Assembly (NCBI GenBank): GCA_003427395.1
Contig: BFEA01000865.1
Span: 434,412 to 458,802, forward strand
Direction of reading: 5' to 3'
DNA length: 24,391 nucleotides
Source: Chara braunii
Lineage: Eukaryota; Streptophyta; Charophyceae; Charales; Characeae
The notes below the pieces were generated by a model. That model saw nothing but the letters and a program-made list of their open reading frames with translations. It ran no database searches and was not told the origin of the DNA. A program made the translations under genes and the position numbers. Positions 1 through 8,080 of the stretch are shown here, in pieces (position 1 is the first letter of the stretch; every line of letters starts with the position of its first letter).

Positions 1-3
1 TTT

Positions 4-4
<1 letters not shown>

Positions 5-72
<68 letters not shown>
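5..72. repeat. Poly-T tract at window start
   Basis: Sixty-eight consecutive T residues follow TTTG at the left edge. On the minus strand this reads as a long poly-A. It could be the tail of a retroposed element lying left of the window, or simple homopolymer expansion; no element body can be recognised next to it. The phenylalanine-rich reading frame across it is an artefact. Confidence 0.9.
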
Positions 73-387
73 CAATGGTCCTGGCTCCTTTCCGTTCTGG
101 GGAGCATATCAGTTGATTTCTTACCCCATCCCTAAGTGTGTTCTCTGCAGGGAGAATGCAACCATGTACTCGAAGAAAACAAGCAGAACAACCATTGTCA
201 CCCGTGGCTGTTGATTCCAGTAATCCTTCTTGAGCAGTAATATATAAATACTAACACTGTCCATCAGTCCGCCCGGCAAGGGCGAGGGTACTTCTTGCAG
301 GTGTAGGTGAGAAACTGAAATGCACTGAGGACTCAAACATCAGGCTTTTCCCATCACAGCTCCTTTCTCTGCTTGCTAAGTCCTAGC
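73..387. other. Non-coding stretch, nothing recognised
   Basis: No plausible gene is seen. The short open frames have no recognisable motif. The segment around 205-300 shows a faint, unquantified resemblance to 5745-5850 beside the partial LTR (shared GATTCCAGTAA core), so it may be an old retroelement scrap, but this is weak. Confidence 0.4.
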
Positions 388-530
388 CCTCCAAACCACC
401 CTGCAAATCACCCTTCCAAACCACCCTGCAAACCACCCTTCCAAACCACGTTCGGAAACATCCTCCCAAACACCCTCCAAAACACCCTCCAAAACACCCT
501 AAAAAACGCCCTCCAAAACAACCTCTACAA
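388..530. repeat. Degenerate minisatellite, ~11-bp unit
   Basis: A run of imperfect copies of a CACCCTCCAAA-like unit (variants ACCCTGCAAA, CCCTTCCAAA, CCCTCCAAAAC) repeats roughly every 11 bases. Copies at the right end (about 468-520) are the most regular. The P/N/Q/T-rich reading frame through it (from 373) follows from the repeat and is not evidence for a protein. There are no constant-length unique spacers, so it is not CRISPR-like. Confidence 0.75.
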
Positions 531-1027
531 GATCCCTCTTTCCTCTAACCCGGACCCTTCCAGTCCCTCGTTCACAACCCCTCAACTGCCCAACGACCCC
601 CTACCATTCTGGAACCACCTCACATCGGCCATGAACAGGATTCACAATATTGTGCAATGAATGAATGTGGAAATACAATTCTGACTCCGCTCCGCATTAA
701 TGTGCAATAACCCCCTCCAATGTGCCTCGTTGTTGTCTAAGGGCCACCCCCGCAGGCCAAAGAAAAAGGCCTTTCGGCCCTGTGCCCAACCGAGGGGTGA
801 GAAACTAGAGCCTGAGACGTGGCTCAGCAGCCCTGCGCCCGACAGTTGACCAAAAGTCAACTGTACGAGGCCCTCCAGTCAAAGTCTGCATGGACCCAGC
901 CTAGGCCGCCGGTCAGACACACACACTTGTTTGTATGCAGGTATAAAGACAGCATTCGGACCAAGTGGAAGTCTGCAACTTTACAGATCCAGACCATCGG
1001 CTGTGAGTCAATCTGAGCCTCCATGGG
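531..1027. other. Non-coding stretch left of LTR remnant
   Basis: Nothing gene-like is recognised apart from the small inverted repeat at 842-864. Open frames on both strands lack domain motifs. It flanks the family-B LTR fragment that begins at 1028. Confidence 0.4.
842..864. repeat. Perfect 9-bp inverted repeat (hairpin)
   Basis: Arms ACAGTTGAC (842-850) and GTCAACTGT (856-864) are perfectly complementary around a 5-nt CAAAA spacer. No T-run follows and no neighbouring gene is evident, so no function is assigned. Confidence 0.7.
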
Positions 1028-1213
1028 TGTTACATGCCCAGTTGGGCGATGTACATAATAACCGAGGATCCGCAATGTGATAAAAAGGACTGAATGGACA
1101 ATGCAGTGCAAGTGGAATCTCAACAAGCAATGTGAATTCCGATACATACAAAAGGTGCTTTATAGCGCAGTGGAAGACTTAGATACAAGTCCTGACCTGA
1201 CCAAGACTGACCT
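1028..1213 (-). repeat. Family-B Gypsy LTR, 3'-terminal fragment
   Basis: The fragment starts TGTTACATGCCCAGTTGGGC and aligns by eye along its whole length with the left end of the complete family-B LTR at 9601-9784 (shared GGATCCGCAATGTGAT, GACTGAA, ATACATACAAAA, TAGCGCAGTGGAAGACTT and AAGTCCTGACCTGACC). Because the element is read on the minus strand, this is the last ~186 bp of a 3' LTR. Homology ends abruptly near 1213, and ~107 bp further on the gag pseudogene ends. The rest of the LTR (~950 bp) and all of pol are absent. Confidence 0.8.
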
Positions 1214-1319
1214 TTATCACGTTGTACAAGATAGCGAAGCAGAATGCTGCGCCGGGGGAGGGGTTGGCAGACGAATTGTTGGTGCCAGGACATGGCTACA
1301 AGGGGCGAGGGGACAGTGT

Positions 1320-2988
1320 TCAAGTGGAGGAGGGTCCAGAGGCCGCGGTGGAGGAGTAGGAAGTGGATGTGGGAGGGCTGGATCCGGTGGGGCGGGAAGC
1401 CTGGTGGGTGGAGCGGCCGGCCTTGGGGCAATTGGTTTGCTGATGCCCTAGCTGGCGGCAACGGAAACAACCGCTGTTGGCCTGGAGGAAGGCGCGTTCG
1501 GCAGGGGTGAGCTTTTTGAGACGAGGGGGTTGGGGGGAGGAGGAAGGCTGGTAGGCCAGGCGTTGCCGTTCCATCCTCATGAGATGGACAGCCTGGAAGT
1601 CTTCCTCGGTGAATTGGGCTGGGTCAAGGGACTCGGGAGAGGAGTCAAGGTCGTCGTCGGAGGCCATGTTGTGGAAAAACCGGGTGCGGTTGGGGGCGGC
1701 TGGTTGTTGAGAGCGGAGGTGAGGAAGGCGACCATGGTGGAGAAGGCAGGTAAGGAGATCGGTGAGAGGGAGCTCGGGCTCATGGGCGAGGGCTGCGGCG
1801 AGGTGGGGGAACCATACCCACTTGATGCGGGAGATGAAGACGTAGTCGGGAATGAGAGTCGACGGGATGTGGAGGCGGAGGGAGCGAACGTATTGGATGA
1901 ATCGCTCGGTGGGGCCGGTTTGGCGGAGGTTGCAAAATTGATCGATGTAGTCATCGATGGTCTTTTGCGGACGGAAGGTGGCGATGAGAAGGTCGGCCCA
2001 TTGAAGGAAGGTGATGCGGGGAAGGCCGTTGGCTCGGCGGTTGTTGGCTTCGGTTAACCACCATTGAGCGGCGGCGCCTTGGAGGCGGGAGGTTGCGGTG
2101 GGGAGCCAATAAGCGACGGGCATGTTATGGAGATCGAAGGCATTTTGAATTTGAGAGAGGAGAAGGAGGACATCCTCGTGGGGGAGGTCGGAGAACGTCG
2201 CGATATCGGTGGCGCAGAAGGAGCGGGGAATGGCCCCGTTGCGGGGGACGATGCAAGCGAGGGTGTTGAAGTTGCGGTCGTCGGGAGAGGTGTCGTAGCA
2301 GGTGTGGTCCTGACTGCGGTCACCAAGGAGGTAGCAAGGAGGAGGTTGGGGTATGGCGGGGTGAACGCCCGAAAGGACTTGGGAGTAAGAGGGGTGGACA
2401 AAGGGGATGGTGGAAGTAGTGAGGATAGGTTGGGTGAGGGGGGAGGAGAGGCGAAGGGGAGTGGTTCGTGTAGTGGTGGAAGCGCTTGTAGTAGGTTGTG
2501 AGGAGGGGAGGGAAACGGGGAAGGAAGTGACGGGGGTGGAAGAAGGTGTGGTGGAGGACGGTGGGGGTGTTGGAGGATGAGGGCTGGCCGGCTTGGCCGG
2601 CGGAGAGGCTTTGGCCAGATTGGCCGGAGGAGGAGGGGGGTGATGACGTCGTGAAGACTATGATGGCGGGTGTGTGGTTTTTGAGGGAGGTGACGCAATC
2701 GGATATGGAGGTCATGGAGGCCTCGATTTTGCGGAGCGAGGCGGAGAGTGCTTGAAACATGGAGAGGAGAGATATGTTCTCCCCGGTGCCTGGCTGGTCG
2801 ACAAGCTCGCGGTGGATATCCTCGACGGAATCCATGTCGAGCGAGCCCATGTTGAGGCTTGAGGTGCCTTCAGCCATGGGGAAGGACGAAGGTGGGGCAG
2901 AGGGAGAAGATGGAGTGGAGGGGACAACGGAGGTGGCAGCAGCGGCGTCGGCGGCGCGTTGGGAGGTCTTGGATAGGCGGGGAGGCAT
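1320..2988 (-). pseudogene. gag: Ty3/Gypsy gag pseudogene (capsid + CCHC zinc knuckle)
   Basis: Gag forms the cytoplasmic virus-like particle of an LTR retrotransposon and packages its RNA. Translation can start at the ATG at 2988 (MPPRLSKTSQRAAD...). The N-terminal third is S/P/T-rich. The central part carries the Retrotrans_gag-type pattern AAQWWLTEANNR...FLQWADLLIATFRPQ, and the C-terminus has a perfect CX2CX4HX4C zinc knuckle (CFRCRQLGHQQTNC, about 1428-1469). It ends with TGA at 1320-1322. The N-terminal frame (stop near 2320) and the long downstream frame, open from about 2580 to 1320, differ by one register. The shift lies near 2560-2575 beside a C-run, so one indel breaks the gene. 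With it, Gag would be ~555 residues, normal for chromoviruses. No protease or pol follows; a family-B LTR tail lies just downstream. That this gag belongs to family B is inferred from adjacency only. Confidence 0.75.
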
Positions 2989-3010
2989 TGGGAGTGGTTT
3001 CTAATCTCCA

Positions 3011-3804
3011 TTTAGAAAAATGATGGTTGATTTAAGTCGCGATTAGTGAGAGAGGAGGGGGGGGGGTGGAATGAATATTCATGGGCAAAGCTTTGGGAAA
3101 GAAAATTAAAATCGAAACGTAAATTTTGAATGGAATAAAATTTGGCGAAGAAAAATTGCAGAAAATTCGGGCTAAAGGAAAAGGGAAAAATTAAATTTTC
3201 AAGATAATGAACTTTGAATTTATTCGATTAATTTTCAAAAGGGAAAAACTCTTGGAAAGAAATTCTAAATGACAATAAAAAAAATTCGGGCTATTTTATG
3301 TGACAAAATGCGGAAAATTTAAAATTGGAATAAATGGAAAAGTTAAAAAAAAATTGCCATATTTTGGGGGGGTTATTTTGAAATTTTTAATGAATTTAAA
3401 TGACAATTATGAAAATAATTTAAATCCGGATTTCCGAATTACTTTGAAAAAGAAAAGAAATGTTGGAAAAGAAAAAGATTAAATTCGAGAAAATTAAAAC
3501 AAGATTTGAAAAGAAAAAAAAAAAGAATTAATTTATTTCGAATTTCAGGTATTGGAAATAAATTAAAGGGAAGATTCAAATTTGGTTAATGTCCAGAATT
3601 TCAAAACGAAAAGAAAGTCGAATTCGGATTTAAAAATTGATTTGGTTCTTTTTCGGGATTTAATTATTTAAGTAAAAAAAATCTTTTTGGAAGAGGAATA
3701 GGAATTTCAAAAACGGAAATACTATTTTCAGGTGGAATAAAATTTTAGGATATTTCCGACGAAGTAAATTTCGAATTGCAAAATATTCGGGAAATAAAGT
3801 ATTT
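3011..3804. other. AT-rich, compositionally distinct block
   Basis: This ~800 bp is dominated by A- and T-runs and recurrent AAATTCGG / GAAAAATT words (for example ATTCGGGCTA near 3168 and 3287), in sharp contrast to the GC-rich flanks. It runs from just upstream of the gag start to the exact first base of the family-C LTR at 3805. It could be the untranslated leader of the gag-bearing element or unrelated host DNA. The 60-residue K/N-rich frame at 3300-3482 is low-complexity and not supported as a gene. No primer binding site is seen. Confidence 0.6.
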
Positions 3805-4815
3805 TGCGAGGATTTGAGTCCTCGGCAGGCCTAAGGGGCCCCGGTTTCAGTGGTGCCCGCCCTAAGTGAAGGCGGGCCTAACATTTTACAAGAGGCCTTT
3901 GACTGTCAATTTCATATTTGGGTACAGGCAGTTGCGACGCGCCAGTTGGTTGAGAGAAACACAGGCCGAGCAACAAAGGCATTTCCAAGGCCTACCGGGC
4001 CCTTCCAAAGAATGCATGGCCTCGGCGTGAATCGCAGCCTCATACATTGACAGTTGGGAGGCCCAACCGAATGAGGCCTAGATGCTGCAAGTAGCACGCA
4101 GCATCCTGGGGCCTACCGGAAGCTTCTGGGCCAGTGCAGCCAGGCTGCGCAAGCAGGCCAGCTCTTTCCTTTATAGCTCTTTCCATAAAGGAAAGAGCTC
4201 TCCCCTGGGATGGGCATTCGGTCACTTGCTGGCTGGCGGCAGCGCTGCTTGAGCAATTGCTCACGGGCTGGCTGCCGACATTGGAGCAAGAGGCTGCGCA
4301 CGTGCGGTTGTGTGTGGGAGCAGGCCGCTGCTGAGGGCAGCACCATAGCCAGCCTCCATAGCGGGTTGGGCTTGGATACACAGTGAGGCCCAGGGGTGGT
4401 CTTCGGGTGCAAGAGAGGACAGGTGTGGGTGTTAAGTCAAGGAAGGGCGAAGGATGATGATGATGATGATGTGAGAGCACTTACCTGGTATTGGCGATGG
4501 TCCGCATATGGGCGACATCTTCAAGTACTTCGGGCTGCTGCTGATGCCAACAGTTGCATTGTCTATTATTAGGCTGATCGTAGCTGTGTAGGAGTAGGCT
4601 GGGCGCCGAGCGCCAAGTAGGAGTGTGAAGGGACTGGACTCTTGTGTTGCTGAAGGAGAGAGAAAGCTCTCCATGACATTGGTTTTCAGTACTACGAACC
4701 TCCATTGGTGTATTTTTGGTGCAATGCTGCTCTCTGGACACAGTGTGACTATCTGGCTTTTAATGTGATGGTGTAATCTGGATTTATCATCTCGCTGTTG
4801 CTTATTTTCCTTGCA
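3805..4815 (+). repeat. Family-C LTR, copy 1 (5' LTR)
   Basis: A 1011-bp LTR with TG...CA ends: it begins TGCGAGGATTTGAGTCCTCG and ends TTTTCCTTGCA. It is homologous on the opposite strand to 14829-15780 and 22005-22991. Shared marks include GGCCTAAGGGGCCC, CTAAGTGAAGGCGGGCCTAA, GCGCCAGTTGGTTGAG, GGGGCCTACCGGAAGCTTCT and a GAT trinucleotide run near 4453. The right end is fixed by the primer binding site three bases later. Confidence 0.85.
4160..4199. repeat. Perfect 15-bp inverted repeat inside LTR
   Basis: Arms AGCTCTTTCCTTTAT (4160-4174) and ATAAAGGAAAGAGCT (4185-4199) flank a 10-base spacer AGCTCTTTCC, which itself repeats the arm start. The other two family-C LTRs carry a shorter version at the homologous place (9-bp arms, TATAT loop). 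This copy therefore appears to have enlarged the palindrome by a local duplication. Confidence 0.85.
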
Positions 4816-4818
4816 ATT

Positions 4819-4830
4819 TGGTATCGGAGC
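4819..4830 (+). promoter_or_regulatory. Primer binding site, initiator Met-tRNA type
   Basis: TGGTATCGGAGC lies 3 bp after the LTR terminus CA at 4815. It differs at one position from the classical plant LTR-retrotransposon PBS TGGTATCAGAGC, complementary to the 3' end of initiator Met-tRNA. This is where minus-strand DNA synthesis would be primed. It fixes the 3' edge of the LTR and the plus orientation. Confidence 0.8.
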
Positions 4831-5595
4831 TGGTTCATATTGCGCTTCATTGGTTCTTCGCAATAGCTGTTCGGTGCTTCACATGAGGTGTGGGGCCGTG
4901 ATAAGGCTTGGGCGTTGAACGAAGGGCGGCCCAGGGTCGTGTGGGCGCGCCAGGGAGCTATGTGGTGACATACGGGGTGTATGCTGGATGATGAGAACTC
5001 GCTGATGTGGCATATTAAGCCGAGGTGGAACCACATTCTGCTGTTGGTTGTGTCGAGGCAAAGACCGGTCATCATAATTGCACATCAGGTTGCCGGTGAG
5101 AAATCTGTGGTTGGGGGCAGCATTATGAGGTACGTTGCTCTCTTCCTTATCTACCCTCTTCATTGCTTCTTACCGTGAGGAAGTGAGTTCTGCCTTGAGA
5201 GTCCTCTCGATGTGAGGTGTCGCGAGCGCTCAACCTTGAGAGTCGACATTCTTCCTGGGCAGCAAGCTGGTGGGAGACAGGCGAAGCCTCTGAAGGGCCA
5301 TGGCCGAAGCACTCGGGTCACGGTCACCATGCCAACCCACTGGGACTAGTACACGCATGCTTTGCCGCAACTCCTTGGTTCTACTGCTTGCACAATAGAG
5401 GTCATGCAGGGCATGCCAGCCCTTTGACAGACGCTTACCAGACCGTCTTTAAATATTTCTGGCTGGGGACTCGGTGTTGAATCTAGCTGTGATCGTCGTC
5501 CTGTCTGCGACATTAAATAATTCCTGAGGAGATGGGGGATCTCCTTAAATCCCTCCTGATCAGCCAGATCAACCGGGTGTAAGGCTCGTTGCATG

Positions 5596-5809
5596 CGAGG
5601 GTAAATAATGTGCAGGGGCTGGCAGGTTCGGCGTTGACTTGGGGCAGAGGGGTGGGCCGGATTGCACACCTTTCAGACACGCTGCTCAACCAGATGCTCA
5701 GGACGTTGACACAAAGCGACCACTCAAGAAGGACACAGGGGGAGGGGGGATTCCAGTAACTGTTCGAAGTGGCAATCAACAGACAATCTGCCATCAAGCA
5801 TACATCTCC
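5596..5809. other. Unassigned junction between family-C fragment and family-B LTR
   Basis: About 200 bp match neither the family-C leader nor, convincingly, the family-B LTR. They include a short G-rich stretch near 5737-5750. No gene is recognised. Confidence 0.4.
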
Positions 5810-6052
5810 AACAGGAGATGTTACCTCCTTGACTGCACACATGGGGGAGATACCACGGATGAGAGATGGGGGGAGAGGCAAGACGAAGCAGGAGGCGAGG
5901 GAGAAGACCAAGATCGCGATAGCAAATCCAAAATAGTCCCTTGACGAATGTCCCATCCATGTCTGCCTCAAAAATGTCGGATCAGATCCCGGGCGCTATG
6001 ACCGATGTAACCTCTGCCTGTATCCTGTGCCTGTAACCTCTCTCTCTCTATC

Positions 6053-6105
6053 TGAAGAAGAAGAAGAAGAAGGAGGAGGAGGAGGAGGAGGAAGAAGGAG
6101 GGAAG
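6053..6105. repeat. GAA/GGA trinucleotide expansion within LTR
   Basis: (GAA)n followed by (GGA)n. The complete family-B LTR has only three GAA triplets at the homologous site (10081-10091), so this array grew after the two copies diverged. Confidence 0.8.
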
Positions 6106-6634
6106 AGGGAGATGAGATGGAGGGCGAGACGAAGAAGAAGAAGATGCCATCCTCCTTGCTGTCTCACCTGCAGGTAACTGCTGCCGTGCACTGACCGCCA
6201 TGTTGTTGTCGTCCTGTGCAGGTAGCGTGCAGAGTCCGAGCTATGGCGCCAGGTAAGTCCGTCGCTGCAGGTATGGCCTCCGCCCCTCTGCCTCCTACGC
6301 CTCTACTACCAACCTCCAGTGCAGGGCTAAGCAGAGCAACCGCCTAACCAGCAGAGTGTCGCTTAAGAAGTGAGGTACTCGAACTGTGTGTCTGCCCAGG
6401 TAGTGGCCCAATTATATACAACGCTGGGCCCTACTGGGTGAGCTGCTATGTGGCCTAAAACACCCCGCACGATCGGGGCCCTTACCGGATGTCCTGACCG
6501 TGTTGCTGATGCAGCAAGGCGCAAACATGAGCCTGGGCGTCTTTCGGCCCTGCCTCCGGTGCACCCAGCCCAAGGCTGTGCCTTGGAGACTGCAAGTCTG
6601 AAACGACTTTGGAACAGACAAAAATAGGACAGCA

Positions 6635-6654
6635 CATAAATAAATAAATAAATG
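6635..6654. repeat. (AAAT)n tetranucleotide inside LTR
   Basis: AAATAAATAAATAAATGAGT occurs at the same LTR position as (AAAT)n at 10620-10641 of the other copy, so this short array is ancestral to the family-B LTR. Confidence 0.75.
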
Positions 6655-6957
6655 AGTGTTGCCGCACTGCTGCCTCATATTGTACCTGCGGCCTAAAAGG
6701 CCGCCGTGGGCCTCCAGGGCGCCTGTTGGATGGCACGCGGCCTGGGGGGCCCTCAACACCTCTCGGGCCCTTCAAAATGGGCCAGTGTGAAGGTGCGGCA
6801 TGTAACACCCAGCGTAACAGAACACAAGACTTTCTCAGGGTGGACGGGTTTAGGGCCGAAGAAGAGCCATCCTCTGCCATACGAGCTGGAGGGTTGAAAG
6901 GAGTTTGTGGCGCCGTCTCAACCAAATCCTCCGGCTCAGTAGGAGCAGATACTACCC

Positions 6958-7278
6958 CTACTGGCTGCTCCCTTTTGGGTTCGGAATGAGGGGACACCAT
7001 GCGATGATGTGTTCCTTAGTGTCAAACTTGAGGCACAGTTGATTGTCCATCCGCTCCTCCCATTCTTTTGGGTTAGGCCCATTTTCTCCCAGGGCCGTCC
7101 AAAAGAAATGCCAGGATGTGCCAGGAGGGAGCGTGCCTCCTCTTCCTAAATCCTCCATTACTGGTGCCTCCCTTGTTGGCCACCATGGAGGTGGCATCAC
7201 CCCTGTGCCGCACAAGCGTCGCATTGCACAATGTGCACAAGGCGCAAGCACGAGGGGGGGCCACATGGCCAGATACAA
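6958..7278 (-). pseudogene. Possible retroelement-type ORF with degraded zinc knuckle
   Basis: I do not recognise this gene with confidence. A ~106-codon minus-strand frame contains CLKFDTKEHIIAWC (about 6993-7034), which has the exact spacing of a CX2CX4HX4C zinc knuckle but with Phe in place of the second Cys. Upstream in the frame are W-rich stretches (SWHFFWTALGENG, PKEWEERM). Zinc knuckles of this form occur in Gag-like proteins of LTR and non-LTR elements. Overlapping open frames in both other minus-strand registers and on the plus strand make the coding frame uncertain, and no start is convincing. It lies just outside the partial family-B LTR ending at 6807. It may instead be chance. 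Confidence 0.3.
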
Positions 7279-7719
7279 GGATCGGAATCTCTTTTTTTGG
7301 GGGGGGAGATGGAAACGTCACCAGCGAGTAATGGCAAAACTGAAAACGGGCCCGCGCAAAAAAAAAATTGAGCCACGCCAAGTCCCCAAAACCATTTACA
7401 TGGGAAAGCCTCCCGACTTCGAATTCGACTTCGTTTAAAGTCGGCAAGGCATCTACCACACCCCGGAGTGACCCGTGGTTGCCATTTGCTCGCCTGCTCA
7501 CCTCCGACATCTCCCATTTCCCCGCGTTGGTTGAAGGGCCTACCTTCGTCCTCCATAGCTGCGAAGTTGTGATGCAGGCAACACATTCAGCATGCAGTAA
7601 AAACACGGATCAACCAGCAAAAGCACGAATCGGGCAGCGGCAGCAGGCAGTGGGCGGCACCAGGCGCAGCAGGAGACGAGGAGGTCGGCCGAACAGGTGG
7701 GCAGCTACTAGCCCTCCCC

Positions 7720-7720
<1 letters not shown>
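7279..7720. other. Unassigned region with several overlapping open frames
   Basis: Frames of 130-177 codons are open on both strands here, but none shows a recognisable domain. One minus-strand frame includes a CALCTLC cluster near 7215. No splice structure or start context is persuasive. I would not call a gene. Confidence 0.3.

Positions 7721-7771
<51 letters not shown>
7721..7771. repeat. 51-base poly-C run
   Basis: An uninterrupted C homopolymer, followed by TTCCC and eight T residues. G-runs of this length on the minus strand could form G-quadruplexes. Such runs are also prone to sequencing and assembly length errors, so the exact length is unreliable. It lies immediately 3' of the U6-like copy on the minus strand. 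Confidence 0.9.
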
Positions 7772-7786
7772 TTCCCTTTTTTTTCG

Positions 7787-7889
7787 AAAAACTTTGACCA
7801 TTTCTCGATTTACTCGTGTGATCCTTGCTCGTAGGGACCATATTAATATTCCCTGTATCGTTCCGATTTGAACAGATGTCTCGAAGCAC
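7787..7889 (-). ncRNA. U6 snRNA-like sequence, probable pseudogene
   Basis: Read on the minus strand, this ~103-nt sequence matches the layout of U6 spliceosomal snRNA from end to end: a 5' GTGCTTCGAGACATC segment, then GGAACGATACAG, GCAAGGAT, CACACG, and the plant-type 3' end AAATCGAGAAATGGTC followed by T5. Length equals plant U6 (~102 nt). Functionally critical positions are altered: the ACAGAGA box reads ACAGGGA, and the region of the catalytic AGC triad reads TTAATATGG instead of TTAGCATGG. There is also a 2-nt insertion before CAAGGAT. Upstream on the minus strand is (GA)n, with no USE or TATA element visible. I therefore infer a decayed copy rather than an expressed gene. Recognition is from memory of U6 structure, not a search. 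Confidence 0.8.
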
Positions 7890-7894
7890 CCCCA

Positions 7895-7897
<3 letters not shown>

Positions 7898-7965
<68 letters not shown>

Positions 7966-7966
7966 N

Positions 7967-8060
<94 letters not shown>
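7898..8060. repeat. (CT)n microsatellite with one ambiguous base
   Basis: About 160 bp of CT dinucleotides, with an N at 7966 and a CCC interruption near 8026. It lies 9 bp from the 5' end of the U6-like copy (so (GA)n precedes U6 on the minus strand). The S/L-rich and R/E-rich frames through it are repeat artefacts. The N may mark a collapsed or joined repeat. Confidence 0.95.
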
Positions 8061-8063
<3 letters not shown>

Positions 8064-8080
8064 CGTGCGTGCGTGCGCGC
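8061..8080. repeat. Short (GTGC)n repeat
   Basis: GTGCGTGCGTGCGTGCGCGC, alternating purine-pyrimidine, abuts the CT array. Such sequence can adopt Z-DNA, but nothing here shows a function. Confidence 0.8.

Larger units (their letters stand above)
3805..5595 (+). mobile_element. Family-C Gypsy element, 5' fragment (LTR + PBS + leader)
   Basis: A plus-strand fragment of the same family as the long element at 14829-22991. It holds a full LTR (3805-4815), a primer binding site (4819-4830), and a leader that aligns by eye with the minus-strand leader at about 21255-22004 (shared ACTAGTACACGCATGCTTTG, TAAATATTTCTGGCTGGGGA, TCGGTGTTGAATCTAGCTGT). Similarity fades near 5595 and no gag follows, so the element is truncated about 130 bp before the expected gag start. 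It forms an inverted pair with the 5' end of the long copy. Confidence 0.8.
5810..6807 (-). repeat. Family-B Gypsy LTR, partial
   Basis: From about 5838 this aligns by eye with 9868-10735 of the complete family-B LTR (shared AGAAGACCAAGATCGC, GTCGGATCAGATCC, TATGGCGCCAGGTAAGT, GCTGGGCCCTACTGGGT, GCACCCAGCCCAAGGC). It ends in GCATGTAACA at 6807, the mirror of the family's TGTTACATGC terminus. The first ~230 bp of the LTR are missing. There is no polypurine tract outside the TGTTACA end (the flank is CCCAGCGTAACAG), so this is a solo or 5' LTR remnant rather than a 3' LTR. The left boundary is approximate. Confidence 0.75.

Noticed and set aside
205-300. Possible relatedness of this segment to 5745-5850
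   Set aside because: Only a few short shared words (GATTCCAGTAA) could be aligned by eye; too weak to annotate as a repeat.
388-530. Short regularly spaced repeats that could suggest a CRISPR array
   Set aside because: Units are ~11 bp, contiguous and degenerate, with no spacers, in a eukaryotic context.
1530-2501. Plus-strand frames of 175 and 145 codons, glycine/valine/glutamate-rich
   Set aside because: They are antisense to the gag pseudogene, which has a zinc knuckle and capsid motifs on the minus strand; shadow frames of GC-rich sequence.
4487-4500. ACTTACCTGG, resembling the 5' end of U1 snRNA
   Set aside because: The match is only about ten bases, does not continue into U1, and lies within the family-C LTR; treated as chance.
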